Numbered from the stretch's first letter, positions 1-11,272 are shown. The stretch: DNA of 64,000 nt from Castanea sativa (GCF_040712315.1 NC_134016.1:49168986-49232985), one strand, 5' to 3'. Notes: a model not told the origin generated them from the letters alone. Made by a program: numbers and translations.

Positions 1-890
1 TGGTATTCTTTTGAAATAATTATTAAATATATTTTTATTTATATTTTCTATATATAGTTAAGCATTTATTTTTCATAGAATGTTAAATATATAAATCAAT
101 TTAAGAGTAATAATGGATAATAAAGTGAATATGAAAGGATGTTTAGAAATTAGAATAGAAACCAAGAATAAGAATATTTATTAATTTTCAAATGCACGGT
201 TACTATTAGAGCATGAATGCTCTATTTTGTTTTGTGAAAGGATATTCGACTCCTCTTGTTTCCGTGTCCCTCCCCTGTCCAGCATTTTTTTTCCTTATTT
301 TAAAAAGGGGCATGACTAGAGACGCATGCAAAAGTGTCCAATGTCCAACACAGGTACGGCACTCCAAATGAAGTGTCTGTGCTTCATAGCTTTTAAACCA
401 AGTGTATTGATCCTCAAAAAAGTAAACTCTATGCATTAAAATTGACTCTTTTTTGTGAGATTCGAACATCGGTTCTCCTATAAAATAAAATTTACTCGGA
501 TTTTTGAAAGTTGGAGGACAATATTGTCCTAATTAATAGTCGAGCGATGAAATTGAAATTGTGACAAATGTACAGGATTACAATTGAAGTTTGGATTTTG
601 TCAAATTTACAAACAATGACTCTAATGGCCTTCATTCATGTCGAGTAATACATGAAATTTATTCATAACGAAATGCGATGACAATAATTCTAGAAACCAA
701 TCCTGAATCATCCAAATAAGTATTTAGTTTTAATCAAAGAATTGCATGCAATCAGTACTACTCACAAAAATGGCAATGAAAAGAGGATTTCATCAAGTGC
801 ATGTCGATTTGAATAACAAACTCTAAACTCTAAAACCTAACAGAAAATCTTGATTAAAATAGGAGTATAGAGATCGAATTCGAAGCAATA
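1..890. other. Intergenic, no gene seen
   Basis: AT-rich sequence 3' of the SEC61 gamma gene, probably including its 3' UTR close to 892. I see no convincing coding exon, RNA gene or complete transposon. Confidence 0.5.
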
Positions 891-891
891 C

Positions 892-1087
892 CTATGCGGA
901 ACCGACGATAATGTTGTTGATCGGAATAAAGATCAGCTTCACGAAGAAGCCGACGAATCCCATCACCACGAATCCGATCGCTGTACGGAACGCCACTTTC
1001 GTGAATTCTGCACCAAAAAACCTAATTTCAGTGCCCGATCCACACAGATCCAAACAAAATCCACAAATGTATATATATAGTGAGAGA

Positions 1088-1125
<38 letters not shown>

Positions 1126-1218
1126 TTTGCGATCGGGCTTGTGGCAGCGCTTGACAAGGCGGACGCTATCCTTGGCGAACTCTCTGAGAGGATCGACGAC
1201 TGAGTCAATGGCGTCCAT
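892..1218 (-). CDS. SEC61G: Protein transport protein SEC61 gamma subunit
   Basis: Small tail-anchored subunit of the Sec61 translocon, which moves nascent proteins into or across the ER membrane. There are two exons on the minus strand: 1218-1125 and 1007-892. The donor is AAAG|GT and the acceptor GCAG|AA; joined they give exactly 69 codons plus TAG. The N-terminal half is an amphipathic cytosolic helix ([20 protein letters not shown], then [11 protein letters not shown]). The C-terminal half carries the single membrane span ([20 protein letters not shown]) and the short end [11 protein letters not shown], as in other plant SEC61 gamma proteins. Length matches the family (68-69 aa). The 117-bp intron is largely a CT repeat on the coding strand, and further CT tracts lie in the leader just upstream of the ATG. 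Reading straight through the intron yields a false SLSLSL peptide. Confidence 0.95.
1081..1121. repeat. (GA)n microsatellite inside SEC61G intron
   Basis: GA dinucleotide tract (CT on the coding strand) that fills much of the 117-bp SEC61G intron and lies directly next to the 5' splice site. Confidence 0.9.
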
Positions 1219-1234
1219 TTCTCCGATTCTATGT

Positions 1235-1237
<3 letters not shown>

Positions 1238-1273
<36 letters not shown>

Positions 1274-1298
1274 AGATCTGAAATTTGATAGCTGAGGG

Positions 1299-1331
<33 letters not shown>
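1238..1331. repeat. Paired (GA)n microsatellites in SEC61G leader
   Basis: Two GA tracts (about 1241-1271 and 1303-1331) lie upstream of the SEC61G start codon, giving CT-rich sequence on its coding strand. CT/GA repeats are common in leaders and core promoters of plant housekeeping genes, so they may mark the start region. Confidence 0.85.
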
Positions 1332-1333
<2 letters not shown>

Positions 1334-1549
1334 ATTGAGTATTTGTTGTGAAGGAAAAGATTTGGTATTAGGACACGTCTGGAAGCTGGGCTGACTTTGT
1401 ATTGGTCAAAATTGGAAGGAAATTGTTTTAACGATAGGACGAAAATACCCTTGAATAAACTTTGTCTCTGACGACTTGTTCGTTTTTATTGGGCCATAAA
1501 AACAAGCTGAACCCAATATTAAAAGTTCAGTTTTATTTCATTTTTGCAT

Positions 1550-2065
1550 TTGAACAGTTTATTTTTTGTCAATTTATTTTACTATTTAACTTATTTTTGT
1601 TATTATTTATAAGTTTTATTGTACTTTTTGTTATTGTTTATGAGTTCTACTATACTATTTCAGCTAATTTTTACCTTTATCTAAAGTTCTTTTAGCAAAA
1701 AGTTTTCAGTTTCAGCAAAATAAGCGAATCTCAAACAGGTGTAGACTCCATTTGGATACCAACGAAAAATGAAAATTATTTCACTATTTAGCTAATTTTT
1801 GCTACTATTTATGGGCCCACTGCACTTTTTGCTACTATTCATAGGCCCCATGGTACTATTTCAGCTAACTTTTACTTTTATCTACACTTCTTTCAGCAAT
1901 AAGTTTTCAGTTTCAGCAAAATAAGTGGTATCCAAACAAACTCCTAAGTGTATGTTTGGCTCTAACTTATTATAACTATTCAGCTTTTACCTTTATTTAT
2001 AGTATTTTTAGCAAAAAAATTTCAATTTCAGCAAAATAAGCGGAACCCAAATAAACCTTACTTTT
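1550..2065. mobile_element. Cluster of related MITEs (three copies)
   Basis: The best copy, 1751-1936, begins TTTGGATACCA and ends with the inverse TGGTATCCAAA, giving short terminal inverted repeats around about 186 bp. It has no coding capacity. Fragments of the same family flank it at about 1550-1735 and 1955-2065, sharing the stretch TTTCAGCAAAATAAG. A further copy lies in reverse orientation at 11527-11694. A hAT-type MITE is likely from the ends, but I could not define a clean 8-bp target duplication. Confidence 0.6.
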
Positions 2066-2274
2066 TTTTCGATCATAAGTCAAGCTCAAGCTCAAGCTCG
2101 AGCTCGTAACTAAATAAAATTATGAATTCAAATTTTTTTCATTTTCTTATTAAATAAATTTTAAAAAATTTAGCTCTTCAAAAGTTTATGATTTTTTATT
2201 ACGAATTGGCTATTTATATTATAAGTTAACTATAATCTTAAGTCTATGTAAATATATTTTTAGACATGTATATA

Positions 2275-2945
2275 AGGCTAAATTGCAAATTACGCTTCTA
2301 AAATTTGGGGGTGTTTGGATTTTATACCTTAAAATTTCAGAATATAGATTTTTCCCTAAAGTTTGGGGTTGTTTGGATTTTATATCTTAAAATTTCAGAA
2401 TTTGAATTTTATCCCCTAAAGTTTAGGAGTGTCTAAATTTTAGAGTGTAAAATCCAAACATCCTCAAATTTTAGAGAATAAAATCCAAACACCACTAAAA
2501 TTTAGTGTGTAAAATCCAAATTTTGAAATGTTAGTGTAAAATCAAACATCCCCAAACTTTAGGGAGGTAAAATCCAAATTTTGAAAATTTAAGGTATAAA
2601 ATCTAAACACTCTTTCTTTTGTGGTAATCAAGATAATATCATTAACTAAAGAACATCAACAACTGAGCATTTACACTCATACATAGTTCCATCAGCATCT
2701 AGGCTGAGCAAAAGGGAAACATCATTAGGGGGAATGGAAAATTACAAAATCATGGGGAAGTATGGCTCCTCTTCTAGCAGGGGCGTCGACACACTTATTG
2801 GCCTCTCTATAGCAATGAAAAACTCTAGTTCTCTGGATCTTTTGTAAACTAGCCTTGCAGTCAGCCATGATAGTATCATTGCTATTAAAATTATCTTAAA
2901 ATCTAAGCACTCTCAAACTTTAAGGGTGCAATTTGTAATTTGGCC
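2275..2945. mobile_element. Foldback-type repeat element with ~49-bp inverted ends
   Basis: The left end (GGCTAAATTGCAAATTACG and on) is matched in reverse complement by the right end near 2945 (…GTGCAATTTGTAATTTGGCC), with roughly three quarters identity over about 49 bp. The inside is made of repeated segments carrying GTTTGGATTTTA and its complement in both orientations. It is interrupted by a LINE fragment at about 2612-2880. Confidence 0.55.
2612..2880 (-). mobile_element. 5'-truncated LINE fragment (RNase H-like tail)
   Basis: Read on the minus strand this encodes a decayed C-terminal tail of a plant non-LTR retrotransposon: MADCKASLQKIQRTRV, then FHCYREANKCVDAPARRGA and, near the end, VSLLLSLDADGTMYE before a stop. 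This is the typical end of the RNase H-like domain. It sits inside the foldback element, and the flanks AAAATCTAAACACTCT and AAAATCTAAGCACTCT look like a 16-bp target-site duplication. Confidence 0.65.
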
Positions 2946-3388
2946 AAAATATAATTATTATATGTAGCTTATCACTAAACAAAATTAATTATTCAAATTT
3001 GCTTCATTTCTTGTCAAATAAGTTCAAAAAATTTTAACTCTTCACAAGTTTTTATGAATTTTTATCACAATTTGACTATTTGTATTATCAATTATCTGTA
3101 ATCTTAAGTCTACTTTAATATATTTTTAGACATATACATATTAAAATGTAATTATTATATGTATTGATCAGATCCTTTCCTTCGCATCAATAAATAATAA
3201 TAAAATGTTGTAATCCTTCATATTTATTGCTGAAATTTACACATTTGTGGTTTTCTTAACGCAGTATTTAATTTCATCTTAAACTGCATTATTCAATTAC
3301 TCCCCAAGCGTGCAAGTCGTGATTACAATTGTGTTGTGGCACATTTATGTGTGTTCCTATAGATGTATACAATGTATAGAGAGATACC

Positions 3389-3396
3389 TATAAATA
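3389..3396 (+). promoter_or_regulatory. Probable TATA box of the XTH gene
   Basis: TATAAATA lies 61-68 bp before the XTH start codon at 3457, which allows a short leader. Position and consensus are the only evidence. Confidence 0.5.
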
Positions 3397-3456
3397 TGTA
3401 TATCTTCTCATGTATTTTTCACTTGATTTTGGAAATTGCCTAAACAAAATTCTCAA

Positions 3457-5120
3457 ATGGGGCTTTGTATTCTGAGTCTCTTAAATCTCTTTGCCTTTCT
3501 CATTTTTACATCAGTGCATGCAAGAGGAGTCAGAGGACCCAATAAATACAGTTTTAAACGGAATTACAATTTCACTTGGGGACTTAACAATGCCTTATTA
3601 CTAAACCAAGAAACTGAAGTACAACTTTCTATGGACCAAAAGTCAGGTTGTGTTTCTCATTTTCTATAGATTTCTTCCTTACTTTAAGGAAAAAGAAAAA
3701 AGGTTTTGAAAAAGCAACACTTTAAAAAAGAAAAAGAAAAAGTGCAGTTTCAAATTGATAAAGCAAACTATAATCCTACCATGAAAAACATGAAAAGAAA
3801 AAAAAATATTGCATATAAGTTATTGTAAACAAATCAAATCTTGCAAAAAAAAGAAAAGAAAAAAGAAATCTCCTTTATTACCAAAAAAAAGTATTGCATA
3901 TATGTAATTATGTATGCATGCGTATGTATTTGTTGTGTCACTTGTGTTTGCATGTAAGAGCTAGAAAATGGCATCTAATGCTTTTCTTGTGCATTTAATA
4001 TCTTAGGGTCTGGATTTGAGTCCTACAATCACTACAAATCTGGACTCTTTCATATGAGGATTAAACTACCAGAAAAGAACTCGATTGGAATTGTTACAGC
4101 TTTCTATGTGAGATTTTATATACTTCTTCTCTCATTAATCATCTTGCATTACTTTCCTTGATCCTCAATGGTTGGCATTGTCTTGCTATTGAAAGGAAAA
4201 TAAGGTTGAAAACTAATAACATGGTGATTGCTGCAGCTATCTTCACCACGTTCAGCAGTTAACGACAAGCACGACGAGCTCGACTTTGAGTTCTTGGGTA
4301 GTAATGGACCACCTTATACATTACAAACCAATGTGTTTGTAAATGGTCACGGGGGTAGAGAGCAAAAGATTAAACTTTGGTTTAATCCCACAAAACACTT
4401 TCATTCTTACAAAATTCTTTGGAATCAATTTCGAGTAGTGTATGTTTGAATTCTCTCTCCCTTTGTGGCTTGCAAGTATTTCATGCCCAAACAACATTTA
4501 ATAAGTCAACACAACATTATTCACAACTTTTTTCACAATTATTAACACATGATCTGTTGTGTTTGGTACATAATAAACATGGTGTTAATGGTGAAACCAG
4601 ATGAAAGTGATGTTATGTCGATCACAGCGGACCATGTTAACAATAATGAAAAAAAGTTGTGAAAAAATGGTGTCCTAACATTAGCTGACAAAATTATTCT
4701 GATATCATGTCATTATGACATATTTGGCTTCTCAGGTTTTATGTGGATGACATTCCTATCAGAGTGTTTAAGAACAATGCAAAACTTGGGGTGAGTTACC
4801 CATCAAAGCCAATGCGAGTAATAGGAAGCCTATGGAATCCAGAAAGTTGGGCATCTAATGGGATCAAAACTGATTGGAATCAAGCACCCTTCAAGGCCAG
4901 ATTTCAAGATTTCAAGATTCATGGCTGCACGCTGCAAACCAGAGGCAATAAGAATTGTCATTCTTCAAAGCTCTGGTGGAATAGTAAGAAATACCAGAGT
5001 CTAAACGTTCGAGAGCAAAGAGCGTATCAAAATGTAAGGAGGAAGTACATGACTTATGATTATTGTTCTGATAGGTCAAGGCACCCTAAAACCCCACCAG
5101 AATGCCGAAGAAACAAATAG
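3457..5120 (+). CDS. Xyloglucan endotransglucosylase/hydrolase (GH16)
   Basis: Secreted wall enzyme that cuts and rejoins xyloglucan chains during wall loosening. Exons 3457-3646, 4007-4107, 4237-4439 and 4736-5120 join in frame (879 nt, 292 aa, the usual size). Residues 1-23 are a signal peptide. The catalytic motif HDELDFEFLG sits at 109-118, with E111 as nucleophile and E115 as acid/base. FYVDDIPIRVF follows at about 166-176. The C-terminal XET domain has four cysteines, the WW pair and YMTYDYC…PPEC near the end. Start choice: an upstream in-frame TTG (3436) is not a plant start; ATG 3457 begins the signal peptide. Oddities: leucine replaces the usual isoleucine of DEIDFEF, and the N-glycosylation sequon normally just after the motif is absent (GSNGPP), leaving NFT at 38-40. 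Intron 3 contains a MITE. I did not assign a subgroup. Confidence 0.93.
4505..4675. mobile_element. MITE in XTH intron 3
   Basis: Imperfect inverted ends: TTCACAACTTTTTTCACAA on the left and the complement TTGTGAAAAAATGGTGTC on the right, with nearby matching TTAACA/TGTTAA. It has no coding potential and lies entirely within the intron 4440-4735. Confidence 0.5.
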
Positions 5121-7984
5121 AAAACAGAGTGGCAGTATAATGTATATAGACTCTAAAACTCAGACATTATATTGATCATGGTCTCTTACAAATATAATGG
5201 TCAGAAATAATTACATATACCTTACCACATCTTTTCTTCTATTTCTCTTTTCATTTTGATCATCTTTATACATTTGAAAAGCAATCTGGCCAATCAATCA
5301 TGCTAAAGTGACACTACTTAATTAGTCCTCATCCAAAGAGAAAGAAGATAATTCTTTGAATAATTCTTTGATTGGGATTTGAAGGCTTCATAAAGTGAAA
5401 TACCTGAACAACTGAACTTGTGTAGATATAACTGAGCCAGGCCTTATCACCACCAAGTGGTGCTGATAAATTTTGGTGGTAGTTGTACTTTGCATATGGG
5501 CTTTAAATACCCTATTTGAGTAACCTGAGAAAACTAAATCCCAGAGTGTACCAAACTGGGTTCAACACTTCCCTCCACCTACAGGTGCTTGATTACCCAG
5601 ATACATTTTATGAAAATTTAACCCAACCAACATGAAATAGTAGTATATAGCTTGCCATCAGTGGAAAACTTGGGAGGGTGGTTCAAAATTATAGTCGAAG
5701 AAAGTAAATTAAAAATCAAAATGATAGGAAAGATCTATCCAATGTAAAAGGTAGGAATATAGTATGAGACAACCACATTCATTCCAATCCGCAACACAGG
5801 GATCCTAAATCTCAAGACTGCACAGTAAATATTAATAGTGAAGTCATAGCAGCAATTTTTTATCTGCACTGGATCAAGTTAAAGTTTTAATAAGTTTCTA
5901 AAGTAAAAAATAACAGCTGACAAGCGAACTTAATTCATAAGCAATCAAAATTCCAAGTCCAATCAGCTTAGCTCAACCTCTTTCCATTGCGCCATGCAGT
6001 AAATCAGCTTCAAATGAATTACTCAACTGTAGAGAACAAAAAGAAAGAAAAATTTATATCAGACCCTACTTTTCCCATAATTTTGAATAATTCAATCATC
6101 CTACAACTTAGACTAACATATTCTTTTCAGTATGGCAGCAATTTAGTTGACACTTTTTTCTTTTATCAGTAAGTTACATACACACCCACTGGCTTTTTGA
6201 AGCCAGTTGCTTACCCTCCACCCATTATTGTTGAAGGAGGAAGTGTTATTTGAGTATGAACTCATTGGCATTAATTTAGATGGAATGCAAACTTAAGACT
6301 TCTCAAATTCAAGTTTAGGTATAAAAAAAACTAGGAAAACTATCTACAAGGATTACAAAATAATACATAGCATGAATGTCACATACAATGAATAAAGTTT
6401 TCCTAAAATTGAATGCCGTTATTAAAGTCATCACCTTATTAATTCATACTAAGCATGAATGTCCTGTACAATGAAGAAAGTTTTATCAATGAAAATCTAG
6501 TTGCACACCAACTTATTTTGTATTTCCAAAAAAAACTGTCTAGTCAGAGTGATGATCAAAACAAGCATATAATGGCACCGATGAACATACTAGGAGAAAA
6601 GGATACTCAAAACAGCATGAGTGACAGTGTCAATGTTAAGGTACACGAGACACCATTTCAGATACTCATTCTTTCCACCTAATGTTCATCTTGCATAAGA
6701 AATGAGGAAAGGAGGATATTCTATCCTTTTCTGATTTCTTTTTTTTCCATTGGGTAGCTGTGAAAGTGTTCAATCACCCAATTAAAGATCAAACATGCCA
6801 GTGCTCTCTCTCTCTCTCTCTCTTCTTCTTCTTCTTTTAAATTTTAATTTTAAATTTAATAACAACCTATATATAAACATGGAAAACACCAAAGTACCCT
6901 TCAGACAAAATTTCTGGGGCACAGAACAAATGTTCATTTCTGCTTTTTTTTTTTTCTTTTTTTTTTTGAATGAGCAAAATTCTTTCATACTGAAAACATC
7001 AGGCCCCAAAATTGATTACTTTCCAAACTTTAACCATCTAGGCATTTTTCCAACATAGATTGTCACTTTCCAAAAATGGATGCAACCCAATTCCACAGGG
7101 ATTATACAATACTTGCCTCAAAGAATTTCATTGTAAAATGATAAAGAATAGATGTGGACTTTGTTTATTTCCATTTCTTACCATTAATAGCTCATCTCTA
7201 CTTATCTAAAACGTAATTATATCACACACTGCTATCAAATGAAAAAATAATAAAACATTTATAAAAGCACTTGTCTTTAAGTAAGAAACTTTTAACAATC
7301 CAGCAACATATTTACTATTACAGTTGTGCTATAAGTTGCATGAGAAAGGTTAAAAAGAACTTTACTGGAGGCTCATTTCCAAGAGAGGAACTTTTGCAGT
7401 AATCCATCTTTATTCTACTCCACCTATAAGATACATGACATTATTTAGAAGATAAAGAACTCTGGAACCATTGAGGAGTCTATTTGGTATCCCATATTTT
7501 AGTGCAAGGTGTAGCCAATATCGACCATCTTCATTTGCATGCTTATATAACTCCTTTGAAAAGGTTGTGCAAAATCCTTTTTCCTCCCATTAAATAAGGT
7601 TGTATAAGACAGTTTAAGGTTGTAAGCCAAGGTCATTTCTCAAATTAAGAATTTTTTCAGATACAAGCTTGTAAAAAGTCTCTACTAGGTTTATGATAAT
7701 AAGGCTACTGAGGCCCACGTCAGTATATTCCAAACAAATAATTGCTTTTTTGACCATTAGTCTTTTTTAGAAATGACAGTTGGTAGTGAAAGATCAATTC
7801 TTTCATGCATACAAGTTGGCAATGAACCGCTCTTAGACAACTTTAAGACAAAGTAATTAGAATTGTGCCAAACTCCGCATCAAATAAGTTAAAAACGCCC
7901 CTATTAAGGAGATCAGTCAAAGTATATTTCCCCTTATTCTATCCCCATCCCTCAATACTTTCCATGTGTATGCATTAAAGTCTC
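5121..7984. other. Intergenic, no gene seen
   Basis: Between the convergent XTH and NF-YC genes. It starts with the XTH 3' UTR and otherwise shows only low-complexity tracts: CT then CTT repeats at about 6804-6837 and poly-T at 6944-6969. The short open frames across it are interrupted and look random. Confidence 0.45.
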
Positions 7985-8246
7985 ACACCCACAATGACAA
8001 CCAATTGTAAATACACAACCAGATCAAAATCCTAATAGGCTTTTTAAATGCTTGCAAAACAACAAAGTAGTATCAAATCATATCAATCCAACAATTGGCT
8101 CACACGCACAACAGCAACCAATTGTATTTTTTTTTTTATAGGTCACAATGGCAACCAATTGTCAATACGCTAACCAGATCAAAATCCTAATAGCCTTTTT
8201 AATGCTTCCAAAACAGCAAAGTATTATCGAATTGTATCAATCCAAC
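7985..8246. repeat. Direct duplication of ~105 bp
   Basis: Segments of about 7988-8095 and 8143-8246 are near-identical direct copies (both carry CAACCAATTGT, ACCAGATCAAAATCCTAATA and ATATCAATCCAAC or TGTATCAATCCAAC). They are separated by about 45 bp with a T tract. The second copy was then hit by the SINE at 8247. Confidence 0.75.
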
Positions 8247-8361
8247 CAAAGGCCTTGTAGCTGAATTGGCACATCCCTATGTACAAAGTGCTTGAGGATC
8301 TAGGGGAGAAAGGGTTCGAGCTACAAGATTAGTAGCATGATGTAATTATTTCTCAAAAAAA
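8247..8361 (+). mobile_element. tRNA-derived SINE with 16-bp target duplication
   Basis: A 115-bp insert starts CAAAGGCCTTGTAGCTGAATTGG (box A-like TAGCTGAATTGG), contains GGGTTCGAGC (box B-like) and ends in an A tract. It is flanked by perfect 16-bp direct repeats ATTGTATCAATCCAAC at 8231-8246 and 8362-8377, the mark of LINE-assisted retroposition. Confidence 0.85.
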
Positions 8362-8377
8362 ATTGTATCAATCCAAC

Positions 8378-8930
8378 AATTAGCTCTATTTTCCCCAAGT
8401 ATTGGGAGATCATAATTTCAAGCAAAACTAACCAACAAGAAATAACACTAGCAAGCAATGACAGGAGAAACAGAAGCTTCAATCCATGCTAACCAAATCC
8501 TCTTTGTTGAAACAAGAAAAGAAAATAAAAACTGTAACCTAAAAAGCTACAGAGGCAGCCCCTTTTCATAAAATCCAAAGTTAATGTCAAAAAATCACCA
8601 TGTTCACAAATCAAACGGAGAAACTCAATCACTGTCAGCCGCTAACTTAGTGCTAAAAGCCTAAAAGTCCTACAGTCTTGCTACATGTTTGAGAAGTCAA
8701 CACTTGGAATTCTACTATACCACCCACCACCAACATCTGAAAGCAACATTCTTTAGAACATTCAACCAAAACATTAAAAAAATCCAAACACCAAATAATT
8801 ATTAAAAAAAAAAAACACTTTTTCCACTCAAATCACACTGCCCAGATAACAAAGATCGCAAATTGCTGCAATCTCAAGACCCTTCAACCCACAGCGACAT
8901 GTCGCTTTGGGTTTGGATCATATATGGGGT
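8378..8930. other. No gene recognised
   Basis: AT-rich sequence downstream of the NF-YC main exon. A tiny last exon or the 3' UTR of that gene could lie here or in the adjacent duplication, but I could not place it. Confidence 0.35.
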
Positions 8931-9450
8931 AAGATTGCCTGCCAATCAACTCTCTCAAATACTGCAAAAATGAGAGTTTTGTACACAAAATACAACCAAG
9001 TAAAGCTAACAACCACTTCACAAGTCACAACACTCACAACCATCACTCACAAACATATATAGTTAGAAAGACATTGACTTTGAGCTCAAATGTCACTTCC
9101 TACTCATTTGGGTGTTTTTTTTTTTTTTTTACTTTATTTTATATAAGCTATCTTTTCTAAAGAATAGTCTTCTGTACACAGAATACGGGACAAGACTGCC
9201 TACCAATCAACTCTCTCAAATACTGCAAAAAGTGAGAGTTTTGTACACAAAATACAACCAAGTAAAGCTAACAACCACTTCACAAGTCACAACACTCACA
9301 ACCATCACTCACAAACATATATAGTTAGAAAGACATTGACTTTGAGCTCAAATGTCACTTCCTACTCATTTGGGTGTTTTTTTTTTTTTTTTAATAACTT
9401 TATTTTATATATGCTATCTTTTCTAAAGAATACTCTTTTCTACTCAGTTT
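8931..9450. repeat. Tandem duplication, period 262 bp, beside NF-YC
   Basis: Two near-identical direct units, about 8931-9192 and 9193-9450. The marker GAGAGTTTTGTACACAAAAT occurs at 8972 and 9234, and both units run on to the same T tract and TATCTTTTCTAAAGAATA. The high similarity suggests a recent event. The pair lies in the putative 3' intron or 3' flank of the NF-YC gene. Confidence 0.85.
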
Positions 9451-9563
9451 CAACTTACCCCACCCGTCAGCACCAATTGCATTCACCTCTAACCTTACTA
9501 TTTACAAATAAAAACATAAACTAAAAACTAAAAAAAAAAAAAAAAAAAGCAAACCCAACATAC

Positions 9564-10285
9564 CTCTGGCCATCAAGATTGCCATGGCCACTGCTAGCTC
9601 CACTCCCATAAGACACATCATCAGCAGCATGGCCTTGCCACACAGACTGCCAAGCATTCGAAGGTGGCTGAACGTACACTCCTCCAGTGGGGTCCACTGC
9701 AGCGGGTCTCCCAATCATCATTCCTCCATGGTGGGGCCCACCTGCAGGTTGCCCCATCGACGGGTAATAGTACGGGACGCCACTGGCCGCGGCGGCCCCA
9801 ACAATCCCTCCGACTAGCCCTGCCGCCTCGTCTTTAATCTCGTCCCTCGGCACAATATCCACCAAGAAGTCGAATATGTCGGTCCTCGTGATCGCCGCCG
9901 CGATGTCGTTCTTCTGGAGCGTCCGCCGCTTGTTCTCCTCGGCGTGCAGCCACGACCGAATCGTGAGCTCGAGGATGAAGAGCTCGCAGGCCTTGGCGAA
10001 CAGGATGGGGGCCTCGGCGGAGATCATGCGCACGTCCTCGTCGGCTTTCATGATCTTCTTGATGCGGGCGAGAGGGAGCTGGTGGTTCTTGAAGTCGTTT
10101 ACTTGCTCGATTTCTTGGCGCTGGTAGGACCAGAACATTTGGAGCTGCTGCTGCTGTTGTTGGAGGAGGTGGTGGAATGGGGTGGCTGCGGCGGAGGACG
10201 GCGGCGGAGGCGGAGGAGGAGGAGTGGGTTGGAGAGGGTAGGAGGAGGAGTGAGCTATCTGGGTGTTGTTGTTGTTGTTCTCCAT
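9564..10285 (-). CDS. NF-YC: Nuclear transcription factor Y subunit C (main exon)
   Basis: Histone-fold subunit of the CCAAT-binding NF-Y trimer. It dimerises with NF-YB and recruits NF-YA in the nucleus; plant members act in flowering, light and ABA responses. ATG at 10285 gives MENNNNN. Residues 1-50 are N, P and Q-rich low complexity. The histone fold spans about 66-145 ([20 protein letters not shown], then [20 protein letters not shown] and [16 protein letters not shown]). The tail is G/P-rich and ends [10 protein letters not shown], where family members normally stop. The exon appears to end at CAGAG|GTATGT (9564), splitting a codon after residue 240, so a very short last exon should follow at lower coordinates; I could not place it. 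Without splicing the frame runs 16 odd residues (…AFFFFFFSF) to a stop at 9521. GC is far above background, and GA repeats mark the upstream region. Confidence 0.93.
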
Positions 10286-10600
10286 TTTGCACAAAAGGTG
10301 TTTGATGATGGGTGTGTGTGTGAGAGAGAAATTACTCTCTCAATTAGTGACAAATTGGTGTTTTTTTTGGGAGGATAGGGATGGTGATGATGATGGGTGG
10401 GTGGGATTTGAAGGATTTGAGGAATGTGGGGAAATGTGGGGTGAGGATTTTGAGGGCTAGAGATATGTGGGGGAGAGAGAGAAAAGATGGGATAAGATGC
10501 ATGCACTTATAACTTATCTTATTGTGACCCTATATATATATATATATATATATATAGATATAGAGAGAAAGAGAGAGAGAGAGAAAATCCAAATGGGGGT
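10286..10600 (-). promoter_or_regulatory. NF-YC leader and promoter region
   Basis: Upstream of the NF-YC start codon: purine/pyrimidine-skewed sequence, a (TA)n tract at about 10532-10556 and GA repeats at 10560-10584. No transcription start could be fixed from sequence, and a 5' UTR intron cannot be excluded. Confidence 0.4.
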
Positions 10601-11272
10601 ATGACTTATGATAATATATATTTTTATATTATATACTATTATTATTAAAGTTTTGTGAAATGGTTTTTTTTTTTTTTTTGTTCCTTTCAAATTATTTTAT
10701 TCATGTTAAAAATTCATGGATAGGATGGAGAAAGATGAGGGAAGTTAAGAATTCTATCCTTGGTTTCAAAAAAACAAAAACAATTCTATCCTCTCCTTCC
10801 ATACCAGTGCAAACATACCTTAAAATATTCTTATACTATATTTGATGAGAGTTATCCTAGTTTAGAGTTATCCTAGTTTGTATAGAACGGTTTCATGAGA
10901 ATATTCATTCACAGTATCTAAGACTTGTAAATGTACAAAGTCCACATATTGAGTGGAAGTACTTTTAGTGAAGGAAGACGAGAGAAATTAAGAATTCTCT
11001 CCTCCTTCCGTCCGTTTTGTTACAAACATACCTTAAAATTTTCTTATACCATATTTGATGATTTATCATAGTTCAGAACCGTTCATGAGTCCTATCCTTT
11101 CATAGTATGTGAGACCTACATTGAGACAAGGTACCTTTATAGAGTTGCTCAAAAACAATATTACGAGGAAAATGGGGGAAATAGAAGATACTAAAACAAA
11201 ACCTTTTTAAAAAAAATTATATTGAAAAAAAAAAAGTACAAAGAATTTCATTTTTTTGTTGCCACAAATTGG
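10601..11272. other. Intergenic, no gene seen
   Basis: AT-rich. An imperfect direct repeat of about 100 bp containing AATTCT(C/A)TCCT and ACATACCTTAAAAT is visible at about 10740-10850 and 10985-11060. No coding signal was found. Confidence 0.4.

Noticed and set aside
911..1288. Open frames rich in SLSL or ERER repeats around 900-1290 on both strands
   Set aside because: They are readings through GA/CT microsatellites in the SEC61G intron and leader. The spliced minus-strand gene explains the region.
9834..10378. Overlapping open frames antisense to and in other frames of the NF-YC exon
   Set aside because: GC-rich coding sequence opens other frames. Only the minus frame with the histone fold matches a known family.
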